Of a stretch of DNA of 31,869 nucleotides, positions 23,627 to 31,044 are shown in pieces. The DNA comes from Nitrososphaerales archaeon (GTDB lineage: Archaea > Thermoproteota > Nitrososphaeria > Nitrososphaerales > CADDZS01). Position numbers and translations under genes: made by a program. The stretch covers positions 1-31,869 of the forward strand of contig JASHXQ010000261.1 of assembly GCA_030043455.1 (NCBI GenBank). The letters run 5' to 3'. The notes below the pieces were generated by a model, which saw only the letters and a list, made by a program, of their open reading frames with translations, was not told the origin of the DNA and did no database searches. The stretch's first letter is position 1. Every line of letters begins with the position of its first letter.

Positions 23627-23970
23627 TCTTCTAGTAATTTTTTGTAAAGAAGTTTGAGCGAAAATAAAGAGGAGCGCTTTACAATGTGCAAGCGCACTTA
23701 TAATGCATGGAAATATAAAGAAAATAATTTAGGGCAGTAGCACTTTTTGAAAACTACGCACGGACTTTTCTAATAAACTGATGATCTTTCGAATTCATTA
23801 TTCTTTGTGCATGGTTGATTACTCCGGGTGATCAATAGACCGAAGATTTTCCAGATCCCGCAACTTGGAGATCGGGGGTTATTTTTTGTGGAAAAACGCA
23901 AGATTTTGGACTCGAAAAAATTTTCGAGCAGCTCAACAAGCGAGTTTCTTCTCACGATGGTGGCTTATCA
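23627..23970. other. A/T-rich intergenic region between divergent genes
   Basis: About 340 bases, visibly richer in A/T than its surroundings. It contains GTGCAAGCGCAC (23686-23697, a 4-base stem), a near-perfect hairpin TTGATTAC-5-GTGATCAA (about 23813-23833, one G-T pair), and the perfect inverted repeat CTCGAAAA-AA-TTTTCGAG (23911-23928). A 61-residue minus-strand frame crosses it but has no coding character. No tRNA fold was seen. It may hold regulators of the flanking genes or a small RNA. Confidence 0.5.
23911..23928. repeat. Perfect 18-base inverted repeat
   Basis: CTCGAAAA, two A, TTTTCGAG. It lies about 43 bases upstream of the TATA box of the M42 peptidase gene, a position suited to a regulator site. 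As RNA it would also form an eight-pair stem, but without a T run after it. Confidence 0.7.
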
Positions 23971-23978
23971 TTAAATAC
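23971..23978 (+). promoter_or_regulatory. TATA box TTAAATAC for the M42 peptidase gene
   Basis: TTAAATAC 27-34 bases before ATG 24005; identical to the octamer before the APC permease gene. Confidence 0.5.
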
Positions 23979-24004
23979 GCACCCGATTTCGAGTGCTTCC
24001 GAAA

Positions 24005-25108
24005 ATGTCCACGGCACTGGAACCAGATTCACTTTCAATTTTGAAGGAACTATCCGAGGCCTTCGGGCCCTCAGGGTTTGAGCGAGAACCAGCTTCGATT
24101 TTCCAACGGCATGGTTCGAAGTTCGCTGATGAGGTCATGCACGACAAGATCGGATCGGTCATCTTGAAAAAACGGGGTAGTAGTGATTCCCCAAAGATCC
24201 TAATGGCGGGACATTTGGATGAGGTAGGCTTCGTGGTCACGGGGATAGACCCCATGACCGGATATCTCAACTTCGCCCCTCTCGGAGGCTGGTTCGACCA
24301 AGTGCTTTTGGGTCACAGACTTACGGTCAAGGCCCGTAAGGGAGACGTTATTGGAGTGATCGCCGCCAAGCCCCCCCACCTTCTGACGGTCGAGGAGAGA
24401 GACAAAGTGGTCAAGATGGAAAACATGTTCATCGATGTCGGTTCTGACAGCATGACGACAACTACAGAGGAGCTCGGGATCCGCATTGGAGATCCTGCAG
24501 CCCCATGGTCTCCCTTCACCATGGTTCGTAGTAACAAGATTGCCATCGGCAAAGCTTTCGACGATCGCGTAGGATCTTTCGTCGGGCTGGAAGTGCTCCG
24601 AACAATTTCCGAGGGAAAAATAGATCACCCCAACACACTCTACGTCGGCGGTACGGTTCAGGAAGAGGTTGGTTTGCGCGGGGCTAATACGGTGGCCAAC
24701 ATCGTGGACGCCGATGTCGCCTTTGCGCTTGAGGTAGACATTGCAGGCGATGTTCCGGGATTGAAGCCCAGTGAAGCTCCTACGAAACTCGGCAAGGGGC
24801 CGAGCATCCTCACTTTCGATGCTTCCATGATCCCCAATCAGGAGTTGAAAAAATTCGTCATCGAAACTGCCGAGGCCGAAGGCATTCCGTACCAGCTTTC
24901 CGTCGTCACTAAAGGTGGTACTGACGCAGCGCGTTTCAACCTGAATAAAGCTGGCTGTCCGTCGCTTGTTGTTAGTGTGCCCACACGGCACATCCACTCG
25001 CACGAATCTATTGTAGACACGAGGGACATCGCGTGCACAGTCAAGCTCATCACCGCTGTCGCAAAACGGCTAGATCAAAAAGCCGCGAAAAGTTTCATCC
25101 AGAGCTGA
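24005..25108 (+). CDS. M42-family aminopeptidase
   Basis: A 367-residue metallo-aminopeptidase of family M42 (TET-type, glutamyl/deblocking aminopeptidase), forming large cytoplasmic dodecamers that trim peptides. All metal and catalytic residues are seen: H70 and D72 in AGHLDEVG, bridging D186 or D187 in AFDDRVG, catalytic E220 and ligand E221 in VQEEVGLRGA, the acidic ligand in LEVDIAG (243-245), and the last His in RHIHSHES (329-331). ATG 24005 is preferred over GTG 23993 because the TATA box at 23971 fits a leaderless start there. Its place before a cupin, an aminotransferase and an amidohydrolase suggests peptide and amino acid use. Confidence 0.93.
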   Translation: MSTALEPDSLSILKELSEAFGPSGFEREPASIFQRHGSKFADEVMHDKIGSVILKKRGSSDSPKILMAGHLDEVGFVVTGIDPMTGYLNFAPLGGWFDQVLLGHRLTVKARKGDVIGVIAAKPPHLLTVEERDKVVKMENMFIDVGSDSMTTTTEELGIRIGDPAAPWSPFTMVRSNKIAIGKAFDDRVGSFVGLEVLRTISEGKIDHPNTLYVGGTVQEEVGLRGANTVANIVDADVAFALEVDIAGDVPGLKPSEAPTKLGKGPSILTFDASMIPNQELKKFVIETAEAEGIPYQLSVVTKGGTDAARFNLNKAGCPSLVVSVPTRHIHSHESIVDTRDIACTVKLITAVAKRLDQKAAKSFIQS

Positions 25109-25165
25109 GTTTCCTGCTCATATGTCATGAGCACGCAATTTTCTCCTAACAACAGTCTCTAAAAA

Positions 25166-25173
25166 CTAATAAG
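25166..25173 (+). promoter_or_regulatory. TATA-like element for the cupin/aminotransferase genes
   Basis: CTAATAAG about 38-45 bases before ATG 25211. Weak; chosen by position. Confidence 0.25.
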
Positions 25174-25210
25174 ACTGCCCAGCCGGCGGCCGACCGAAGA
25201 ACTGTTGGAA

Positions 25211-25594
25211 ATGAGCGCAAAGGAAGATCCTTGTCGACACTATGTATGGGAGGATATGAAAGAGGAATGGTTGAGTGACCGGCTGTCGCGGAGACTGGTG
25301 GTCGGGCAGAATGAGATGCTTGGCTATGTCTTCCTGAAGAAGGGAGCGGTGGTCGCGGCTCACAAGCATGTCAGTGAGCAGCTCTCGCTCATCATCAAAG
25401 GAGCTCTTGAGTTTGATACCCAGGGAAAGAAGATCGTAGTAAAGGAGGGTGGGGTCCTGCATATCCCACCCAACGTCGTGCACGCGGCGGTAGCGCTCGA
25501 AGACACGATTGATATCGATTGTTTTGCCCCTCTGAGAGAGGACTGGCTGAACGGAACGGACGATTATCTGCGCAAGAGCGGGACGAAAAAGTAA
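25211..25594 (+). CDS. Single-domain cupin protein
   Basis: A 127-residue small beta-barrel protein. Cupin motif 1 reads G-x5-H51-x-H53-V-S-E56-Q57 and then the expected Gly (IIKG); the position usually held by Glu is Q57, with E56 next to it. Motif 2 is GGVLHIPPNVVHAA with H91. Such proteins bind one metal ion and act as isomerases, dioxygenases or sugar- or ligand-binding regulators. TTG 25205 is an alternative start two codons upstream. The aminotransferase gene begins 17 bases after its stop, so they are probably co-transcribed. Actual activity is unknown. Confidence 0.83.
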   Translation: MSAKEDPCRHYVWEDMKEEWLSDRLSRRLVVGQNEMLGYVFLKKGAVVAAHKHVSEQLSLIIKGALEFDTQGKKIVVKEGGVLHIPPNVVHAAVALEDTIDIDCFAPLREDWLNGTDDYLRKSGTKK

Positions 25595-25611
25595 GAGGCT
25601 CTGATGCGAAC

Positions 25612-26808
25612 TTGCACATTTCCAACCGCGTCCTGAAAATACCTGAAGAACCATTTTTCATTGCCCTAAATCTTCCGCCCGGGGTGGTGAGACTCACTGC
25701 CGGTGAACCAGATTTTCCATCCGCGCCCTTCGTCTTGGAAGCGGCTTCCAGGGCAGTTGCTGATCACCAAACACATTACACTGCTCCGGCAGGAATAGCA
25801 CCGCTCAGGCAAGGAATTGCTCGCAAGCTGAAAGAGGAAAACAATCTGTCGTATGATCCCAGCGAAGTCATCGTAGCTCCCGGAAGCTCCGGTGCTGTGG
25901 GGCTTTCGCTGACAGCTATGATTGATCCGGGTGAAGAAGTGCTTTTGCCCGACCCCGCTTGGTTCCACTACGCGACGCTGGTCGAGCTCTCCGGTGGAAT
26001 TCCGAAGCGAGTCAAGTTAGATCCGAATGATGGATTCAGGATTCGTGGCGCGCAAATTGAAGCTGCCGCTTCAGAAAAATCGCGCGGCTTGATCCTGAAT
26101 AGTCCTTCCAACCCGATGGGGCGAGTCTTCTCCAGAGAGGAGCTGGAAGAGGTCGCCGGGGCTGCAGAGCGCCTAAATTTGACCGTCTTATCCGATGAGA
26201 TTTATGAGAAGATCGTTTACCCGCCCCATGCACACATTAGCATCGGGTCGCTCTCGGGGATGCGTGATCGTACGATCACTGTCAATGGGTTCGCCAAGGG
26301 ATACGCGATGATGGGGTTCAGGGTAGGCTATTGCGCGGCACCCATCGAGCTTAGCCGTAAGCTAGACCCGCTTTTGGGGTATACCCTAGTTTGCGCGTCA
26401 AGCGTGTCACAGTACGCCGCGCTCGAAGCCATAACAAATCCGAAATCCAAAGAATACGCGAAGATGATGCTGGACGCATGGGCGAGACGGAAGGAGATCG
26501 TGATGCGCTACGTGTACGAAAACTCTCGCGTGGTCTCTGCCATGCCACCTGAAGGAACCTTCTATTCGTGGATCAACGTTTCCGGCTCCGGAATGGACGG
26601 AAAGCGCGCAGCACGGCTGGCTCTCGACGAAGCCAAGGTGGGTGTCATGCCAGGCTATCTGTTTGGGGATGCCGGGCGCAATTATGTCAGGGTTTCTTTT
26701 GCCACTTCGGACGACGTCGTGGAAGAGGGGATGAAGAAATTCTGCAACGTGCTAAGCGCAGCCAGCACAAGCACAAAAGAACCTGGAAAACTTACAATCA
26801 GCGACTAA
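25612..26808 (+). CDS. Class I/II PLP-dependent aminotransferase
   Basis: A 398-residue aminotransferase of the aspartate/aromatic subgroup. Seen: SNRVLKIPEEP and RLTAGEPDF near the N-terminus, HYTAPAGIAPLRQGIA (substrate loop), NSPSNPMGRV (Asn contacting the cofactor, about 163-172), LSDEIYEKIVY (Asp and Tyr for PLP), the Schiff-base Lys K229 in NGFAKGYAMMGFRVGY, and YVRVSFA with the Arg that binds the substrate carboxylate. TTG 25612 gives MHISNRVLKIP, the family-like start; longer frames overlap the cupin gene. The amino acid used is not clear. It probably works with the nearby peptidase and amidohydrolase. Confidence 0.9.
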   Translation: MHISNRVLKIPEEPFFIALNLPPGVVRLTAGEPDFPSAPFVLEAASRAVADHQTHYTAPAGIAPLRQGIARKLKEENNLSYDPSEVIVAPGSSGAVGLSLTAMIDPGEEVLLPDPAWFHYATLVELSGGIPKRVKLDPNDGFRIRGAQIEAAASEKSRGLILNSPSNPMGRVFSREELEEVAGAAERLNLTVLSDEIYEKIVYPPHAHISIGSLSGMRDRTITVNGFAKGYAMMGFRVGYCAAPIELSRKLDPLLGYTLVCASSVSQYAALEAITNPKSKEYAKMMLDAWARRKEIVMRYVYENSRVVSAMPPEGTFYSWINVSGSGMDGKRAARLALDEAKVGVMPGYLFGDAGRNYVRVSFATSDDVVEEGMKKFCNVLSAASTSTKEPGKLTISD

Positions 26809-26897
26809 GTGGCTCTCCATTCCGCTCTGTCCTCCTGGACAACTGTGGTCAGGTTATTAGGGCAGATTAGCCAAAAATCGAGCTGGGTAGGATCTCT

Positions 26898-28523
26898 TTG
26901 TTGAAGACTGCAATAGAGGCAGAACGTATTTACACGATGAATCCGCGGTCTCCACACGCCAAATATCTGATCGCTGAAGGAGGCTACATTACTTACGTGG
27001 GAAATGATCCTCCACGCATTGATTCGAATGTCGCTTGTTTCAACTTTGGAGACTGCATCGTCACTCCTGGATTGATCGATGCTCACAATCACTTTTTTCT
27101 CACTGGGCTCGGCGCTCTCTTTTCCGTAGACCTCTCTGCTTTCACCGAAATTTCGCTGGATGAAGTAAAGGAAAGAATCCGGGTCTTTGCTGAGAAGACA
27201 GATTTTCCTTGGATTCTAGGCAATGGACTGAACGAACGAAGAATAAAGGAACGGAGAATGCCCACAATCAGGGATCTGGATGGAATTTCTCCGAAGCCCA
27301 TTTACATCACGCACAACACCGTGCATTACGGAATCTGCAACTTTACGGCGCTGCAGGTCGCCGGCATTACACGAGCGACTCCTGATCCTGTGGGAGCTAA
27401 ACTCGGGAAGTTTGCCGACGGAGAGCCCAACGGAATCTTGTACGAACCGGCTGCGATGGATCTGGTCAGAAAGCACATTCCATCATTTTCGCAAGAACAG
27501 TATAGGGAAGCGATTCGGAGCTTATCGCAACGCTATCTTGCAGAAGGCCTTGTCTGCGTGAAAGATACTGGAGGGACAGGATCTGATCTGGACGAGAAAC
27601 AAAGAGTCCAGGTGCTGAACGATCTCAATAGCTCTGGCGAGCTCGAAATCAGGGAAAGCGTCTGCCTTCCCATATTCTCCCTAGAGGACGCCCGCCAAAA
27701 ATTGGAACTTTCAAAGAAGATCCAGCTGACTGAGTACCTCCATTTTGTGGGCTTCAAGCTCTTTTTGGATGGGAGTGGATACGGAAGAACAGCGTGGATG
27801 AAAGAGGAGTGGAACAAGGATTTGGATACGATTGACGAAGGGAATTTCGGTTTTCCCCTCTGGAAAATCGAAGAGTTTCAAAAAGTATTGGATTATATTG
27901 CTCGCAACATGGAAGGAGGGACGATCGACATTCACACGATAGGAGATCGAGCAATCGACACCGCCCTAACTGAAATTGAGAGAATGGAGGTACTAAATCC
28001 CTCATTGAAATTCTCTTTGATCCATGTCTATTCTCCGAATGACGAACAGCTGGAGAAGATGAGAAAGCTGGACGTTCGGGTCGAATTTCAGTCACCGTTC
28101 CTCTACTTTTACGGAGATCTCATGGCGGACAATCTGGGCAGGCAAAGGCTTTCGAGGTTCATGCGTGCGAGATCCTTCCTTGCGAAAGGGATAACCGCAG
28201 CCAACAGCTCAGACTCTCCGGTCGTACCCTTTCCACCGGTTTACGGAATTTATTCCTCAATCTTCAGAGAAGCTAAAATGGGTTCTCCGGATCCTCAATC
28301 ATTCAATCCTGACGAAAGAGTCAGTTTCGAGGAAGCTCTGGCTCTGTATACTCGCAATGCTGCCCTATGTGCAGATCGAAATGACCTGGGCACCCTCGAA
28401 ACGGGAAAGCGTGCCGATTTTGTGGTGTGGAATAGGGAGATCGAAAATCTGGCAGGCAAACAGGTACTTGAAGGAAACGTCATCGCCACCTTCATGGATG
28501 GCAAACAGGTTTTCACCCGGTAA
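26898..28523 (+). CDS. Amidohydrolase family 3 (YtcJ-like)
   Basis: A 541-residue metal-dependent hydrolase of the PF07969/YtcJ group, which includes N-substituted formamide deformylase and exoenzyme-type amidases. Metal ligands: H63 and H65 in DAHNHFF, the Lys in FKLFLDGSG, His in TIDIHTIGDRA, His in SLIHVYS, and Asp in NSSDSPVVPF. The C-terminal beta-sandwich closes with LETGKRADFVVWNRE and GNVIATFMDGKQVF, as in imidazolonepropionase-like enzymes. TTG start following GGTAGGATC. The 89-base gap to the aminotransferase could allow one transcript. Substrate unknown. Convergent with the second aldo/keto reductase. Confidence 0.88.
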   Translation: MLKTAIEAERIYTMNPRSPHAKYLIAEGGYITYVGNDPPRIDSNVACFNFGDCIVTPGLIDAHNHFFLTGLGALFSVDLSAFTEISLDEVKERIRVFAEKTDFPWILGNGLNERRIKERRMPTIRDLDGISPKPIYITHNTVHYGICNFTALQVAGITRATPDPVGAKLGKFADGEPNGILYEPAAMDLVRKHIPSFSQEQYREAIRSLSQRYLAEGLVCVKDTGGTGSDLDEKQRVQVLNDLNSSGELEIRESVCLPIFSLEDARQKLELSKKIQLTEYLHFVGFKLFLDGSGYGRTAWMKEEWNKDLDTIDEGNFGFPLWKIEEFQKVLDYIARNMEGGTIDIHTIGDRAIDTALTEIERMEVLNPSLKFSLIHVYSPNDEQLEKMRKLDVRVEFQSPFLYFYGDLMADNLGRQRLSRFMRARSFLAKGITAANSSDSPVVPFPPVYGIYSSIFREAKMGSPDPQSFNPDERVSFEEALALYTRNAALCADRNDLGTLETGKRADFVVWNREIENLAGKQVLEGNVIATFMDGKQVFTR

Positions 28524-28534
28524 GAGCTAGGAAA

Positions 28535-29500
28535 TCACGTATGAGCAATTATCGGATGTAGCTTATACGGCTCTTCCAGCCGTTTCATATCGTCCCTCGA
28601 TAATTTCAGATCCACCGCAGCTACGGCTTCTTCAATGTGCTCGATCTTCGTTGCACCTATGATCGGTGCAGTGATGCCCCGATGAAGGAGCCAGGCTAGA
28701 GCGACCTGCGACGGAGTGACCCCTTTTTCTTTCGCGACTTGTTCCGTTCGTTCGGCTACGTCGAAATCCTCCGGCCGGAAAAATCTCTCCGGGAGAAGGT
28801 GGTCTCCCTTGTACCTCACGGTGTTTGGAGTATCGCCCCTCTTGTATTTCCCGCTGAGAAAGCCCCTCGCCATGGGGCTGAAGGGGATAACCCCAATATT
28901 CTGATCCTTGCAAAGCGGAAGCATCTCTCGTTCCTCTTCCCTGTAAGCGAGATTGTAGTGATCTTGCATAGACACAAACCGGGAAAGGTGTAAGAAATCG
29001 CTGGTATACAGCGCCTTGGCAAACTGCCACGCGAACATGCTCGACGCTCCGATGTACCTGACCTTGCCCGCATGCACCAGATCGTCGAGAGCTTCCAGGG
29101 TCTCCGCAATCGGAGTCTGATAATCCCACCGGTGGATCTGGTACAGATCTATCCTGTCGGTCTGGAGTCTCTTCAGGGATTTTTCTACTTCTCGCATGAT
29201 GTGATAGCGCGATAGTCCGGAATCGTTTGGACCCTCTCCCACCACAGACCGGACCTTGGTCGCTAGGACGATATCCTCCCTGACATCCTTCAGGAGTTCG
29301 CCTACGATTTCTTCCGATCGTCCGTCGGAGTAAGAGTTGGCAGTATCAAAGAAATTGATCCCGAGATCAAGAGCTCGCCTGATGATCGGTCTCGTTGCAT
29401 TGGTCTCGAGCATCCATTCGGATTCATTTCCAAACTGCATGGTTCCAAGACAAATGCGAGATACCTTAATGCCAGTAGACCCGAGACGAGCGTATTCCAT
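28535..29500 (-). CDS. Aldo/keto reductase (YajO/general stress type)
   Basis: A 321-residue NAD(P)H-dependent aldo/keto reductase. Tetrad: D52 and Y57 in FFDTANSYSDGRSEE, K82 in LATKVRS, H123 in LYQIHRWD. It also has YIGASSMFAWQF and the C-terminal IIGATKIEHIEEAV cofactor clamp; in length and pattern it is closer to the YajO/Tas branch than the other aldo/keto reductase in this window. A TATA-like CTTTAAGC (29524-29531) lies 28 bases before the ATG, giving a leaderless message. Twelve bases separate its stop from that of the convergent amidohydrolase gene. Substrate unknown. Confidence 0.9.
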   Translation of the reverse strand: MEYARLGSTGIKVSRICLGTMQFGNESEWMLETNATRPIIRRALDLGINFFDTANSYSDGRSEEIVGELLKDVREDIVLATKVRSVVGEGPNDSGLSRYHIMREVEKSLKRLQTDRIDLYQIHRWDYQTPIAETLEALDDLVHAGKVRYIGASSMFAWQFAKALYTSDFLHLSRFVSMQDHYNLAYREEEREMLPLCKDQNIGVIPFSPMARGFLSGKYKRGDTPNTVRYKGDHLLPERFFRPEDFDVAERTEQVAKEKGVTPSQVALAWLLHRGITAPIIGATKIEHIEEAVAAVDLKLSRDDMKRLEEPYKLHPIIAHT

Positions 29501-29523
29501 GGAAAGCCTTCATACTAGATGGT

Positions 29524-29531
29524 GCTTAAAG
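29524..29531 (-). promoter_or_regulatory. TATA-like box for the second aldo/keto reductase
   Basis: CTTTAAGC on the minus strand, centred 28 bases before ATG 29500. Confidence 0.4.
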
Positions 29532-29607
29532 AGCAATCTGGGACGGGATGCGACAACGGCCTCCGCAAAGAATCTTTTCGAGCTGCCGGGAATTGGATGA
29601 CAGCAAT

Positions 29608-29630
29608 CTTATATAATTAGATAGTTATAT
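29608..29630 (+). promoter_or_regulatory. Promoter with TATA-overlapping palindrome, VOC-ArsR-SRPBCC operon
   Basis: CTTATATAATT forms a strong TATA box about 25-30 bases before ATG 29639. The half-sites ATATAA (29611-29616) and TTATAT (29625-29630) form a 6-8-6 inverted repeat across it. An ArsR dimer bound here would block transcription factor TBP, so auto-repression by the operon's own ArsR protein is plausible. This is inferred from position only. Confidence 0.55.
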
Positions 29631-29638
29631 TTGCCTTT

Positions 29639-30052
29639 ATGAAAGCAAGAATTTCACAGATAACTCTCGTAGTGAATAACCAGCAAGCGGCACTGGATTT
29701 CTACACCAACAAAGTTGGCTTTGAGAAAAAGACCGATGTTACTCCGCCCGGTAGTTACAGATGGGTTACAGTCGGGCCAAAAGATCAGGATCTGGAATTG
29801 GCGCTCTTCCAAGCCGGGACCAGCGATCCCAATGGCTGGTCTAGTCAATGGCATCCCGGAGGCAATCCGCCAATCGTCATGAACGTCGACGACTGCCGGG
29901 GTGTCTTTGCTGAAATGAAAGCCCGCGGGGTGAAGTTTATGCAAGAGCAGCCGGACGAGTACGCTTGGGGGATCTCGGCCACTTTCTCCGATCCCGACGG
30001 CAATATGTTCTCGATCAACCAGCGCCCGGGCGCGGCTTCTTGGAAGAAGTAG
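29639..30052 (+). CDS. VOC (glyoxalase/bleomycin-resistance fold) protein
   Basis: A 137-residue protein with two beta-alpha-beta-beta-beta modules of the vicinal oxygen chelate superfamily: ITLVVNNQQAALDFYTNKVGFEK in the first, PIVMNVDDCRGVFAEMKARGVKF and FSDPDGNMFSINQR in the second. The place usually occupied by a metal-binding Glu near the end reads MFSINQ, with Ser, and no His is at the first-strand position, so a metal enzyme is doubtful; a binding or resistance role is possible. First gene of an operon with ArsR and SRPBCC genes, from a leaderless promoter. Confidence 0.88.
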   Translation: MKARISQITLVVNNQQAALDFYTNKVGFEKKTDVTPPGSYRWVTVGPKDQDLELALFQAGTSDPNGWSSQWHPGGNPPIVMNVDDCRGVFAEMKARGVKFMQEQPDEYAWGISATFSDPDGNMFSINQRPGAASWKK

Positions 30053-30056
30053 CTGA

Positions 30057-30413
30057 ATGGCTCGAGATACCAGTACTATTAGCGTGTTTTCAGCGATTGC
30101 CGATCCCACCAGGCGCGCGATGCTAGATCTTCTGGCGGTACGCCCTCGTTCCGCTGGAGAGATTGTATCGCAATTCCCGAAGCTTTCGCAGCCCGGGGTG
30201 TCGCAGCATCTGAAGGTGTTACGCGAAGTGCAACTCGTCAACGTCACGGTGCAGGCCCAGCAGAGAATTTACGCTCTCAAACCGGACGGTTTTCGGGAGC
30301 TCGATGCGTGGGTCTCCAAATACCGGAACTTTTGGATGGACAAGATGGACGCCCTCGAAAACCATTTGGAAAAGAAAACCTTCAAGCATCCCTCGGTGAA
30401 CAAGAAACCATGA
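30057..30413 (+). CDS. ArsR-family transcriptional repressor
   Basis: A 118-residue winged-helix DNA-binding protein. FSAIADPTRRAMLDLLA is the hallmark first helix, with AGEIVSQFPKLSQPGVSQHLKVLREVQLV as the helix-turn-helix (about residues 33-61) and RIYALKPDGFRELDAWV as wing and last helix. It has no Cys pair, so it is unlikely to sense arsenic or cadmium through thiols; relatives linked to SRPBCC genes sense small organic molecules or stress. The gene begins four bases after the VOC stop and its stop overlaps the SRPBCC start as ATGA. Auto-regulation through the upstream palindrome is likely. Confidence 0.9.
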   Translation: MARDTSTISVFSAIADPTRRAMLDLLAVRPRSAGEIVSQFPKLSQPGVSQHLKVLREVQLVNVTVQAQQRIYALKPDGFRELDAWVSKYRNFWMDKMDALENHLEKKTFKHPSVNKKP

Positions 30414-30934
30414 GCAATCCCGGCGCCTCTGCGCAGGGTCACGTGACCGTGAGCGGTGACTACGCAACTCTGGATTTTGAAAGACACCTTCCCTACCCAC
30501 CTGAAGCAGTTTGGGAAGCCATTACAGATCCAGCGCAGCTTGCTGACTGGTACATGGCTAAGGCCCGGATCGACGGAAGGATGGGAGGTTCCGTAGACTT
30601 TTGGAGCGGAGTGTCGCAGCCGGGAGTGCACGTCACAGGAACGATACTCGCGTGGGATCCGCCGCATTTGTTCGAGCATGAATGGAACATCGAGAGGCAG
30701 GAAGGATTTCCCGGAGAAGAGAGAGCGATTATTCGATGGGAGATTAAGCCCGATGGCGGCGCCTCAGTTCTCAGACTAACACACAAGAACTTGACAAGGA
30801 GAACTGCGCAGGGCTTTGCTCCGGGAGTGCATGTCTTCCTCGAGCGCTTGGCGGCCTATCTCTCCAATACACCGATGCCCGACTGGAGGCCGCGGGTGGA
30901 GGAGATTCGCCCAAAGTATCCTCGTCCTCAGTGA
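30410..30934 (+). CDS. SRPBCC/AHSA1-like domain protein
   Basis: A 174-residue protein of the START/Bet v1-like SRPBCC superfamily, AHSA1 (Aha1 C-terminal) type: LDFERHLPYPPEAVWEAITD at the start of the domain, LADWYMAKARIDGRMGGSVDFW, then PPHLFEHEWN and RLTHKNLTRRTAQGFAPGVHVFLERL as the long C-terminal helix lining a ligand pocket. It binds hydrophobic small molecules or helps proteins under stress; the exact role is unknown. The ATG overlaps the ArsR stop (ATGA), a pairing very common in bacteria, which suggests that the whole operon was acquired. Confidence 0.9.
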   Translation: MSNPGASAQGHVTVSGDYATLDFERHLPYPPEAVWEAITDPAQLADWYMAKARIDGRMGGSVDFWSGVSQPGVHVTGTILAWDPPHLFEHEWNIERQEGFPGEERAIIRWEIKPDGGASVLRLTHKNLTRRTAQGFAPGVHVFLERLAAYLSNTPMPDWRPRVEEIRPKYPRPQ

Positions 30935-30978
30935 CCAGTCAGTTCAACGAGACGAGCTTCAGAACAGAACCCTTCTCG

Positions 30979-31044
30979 GGATATCATATTCGTATATCCT
31001 TATATGCGTCATTCCTTATATAAAATGTCCTGAGGAATGGAATA
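30979..31044 (+). promoter_or_regulatory. Promoter region of the AhpD-like gene with inverted repeats
   Basis: A TATA box TTATATAAAA (31016-31025) lies about 26 bases before TTG 31045. It is flanked by CATTCC (31010-31015) and GGAATG (31034-31039), an inverted repeat with 18 bases between. Upstream is GGATAT-9-ATATCC (30979-30999). The nonamer TCCTTATAT occurs twice, 16 bases apart (30997 and 31013). These are likely operator or activator sites. Confidence 0.5.

Noticed and set aside
23770..23955. 61-residue minus-strand frame in the A/T-rich gap
   Set aside because: Low-complexity product overlapping the palindromes, with no ribosome site or promoter at the right distance.
24200..25003. 267-residue minus-strand open frame
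   Set aside because: Fully antisense to the M42 peptidase gene, whose motifs are complete; no domain is visible in the antisense product.
29654..30247. 197-residue minus-strand open frame
   Set aside because: Antisense to the VOC and ArsR genes, which are clear family members.
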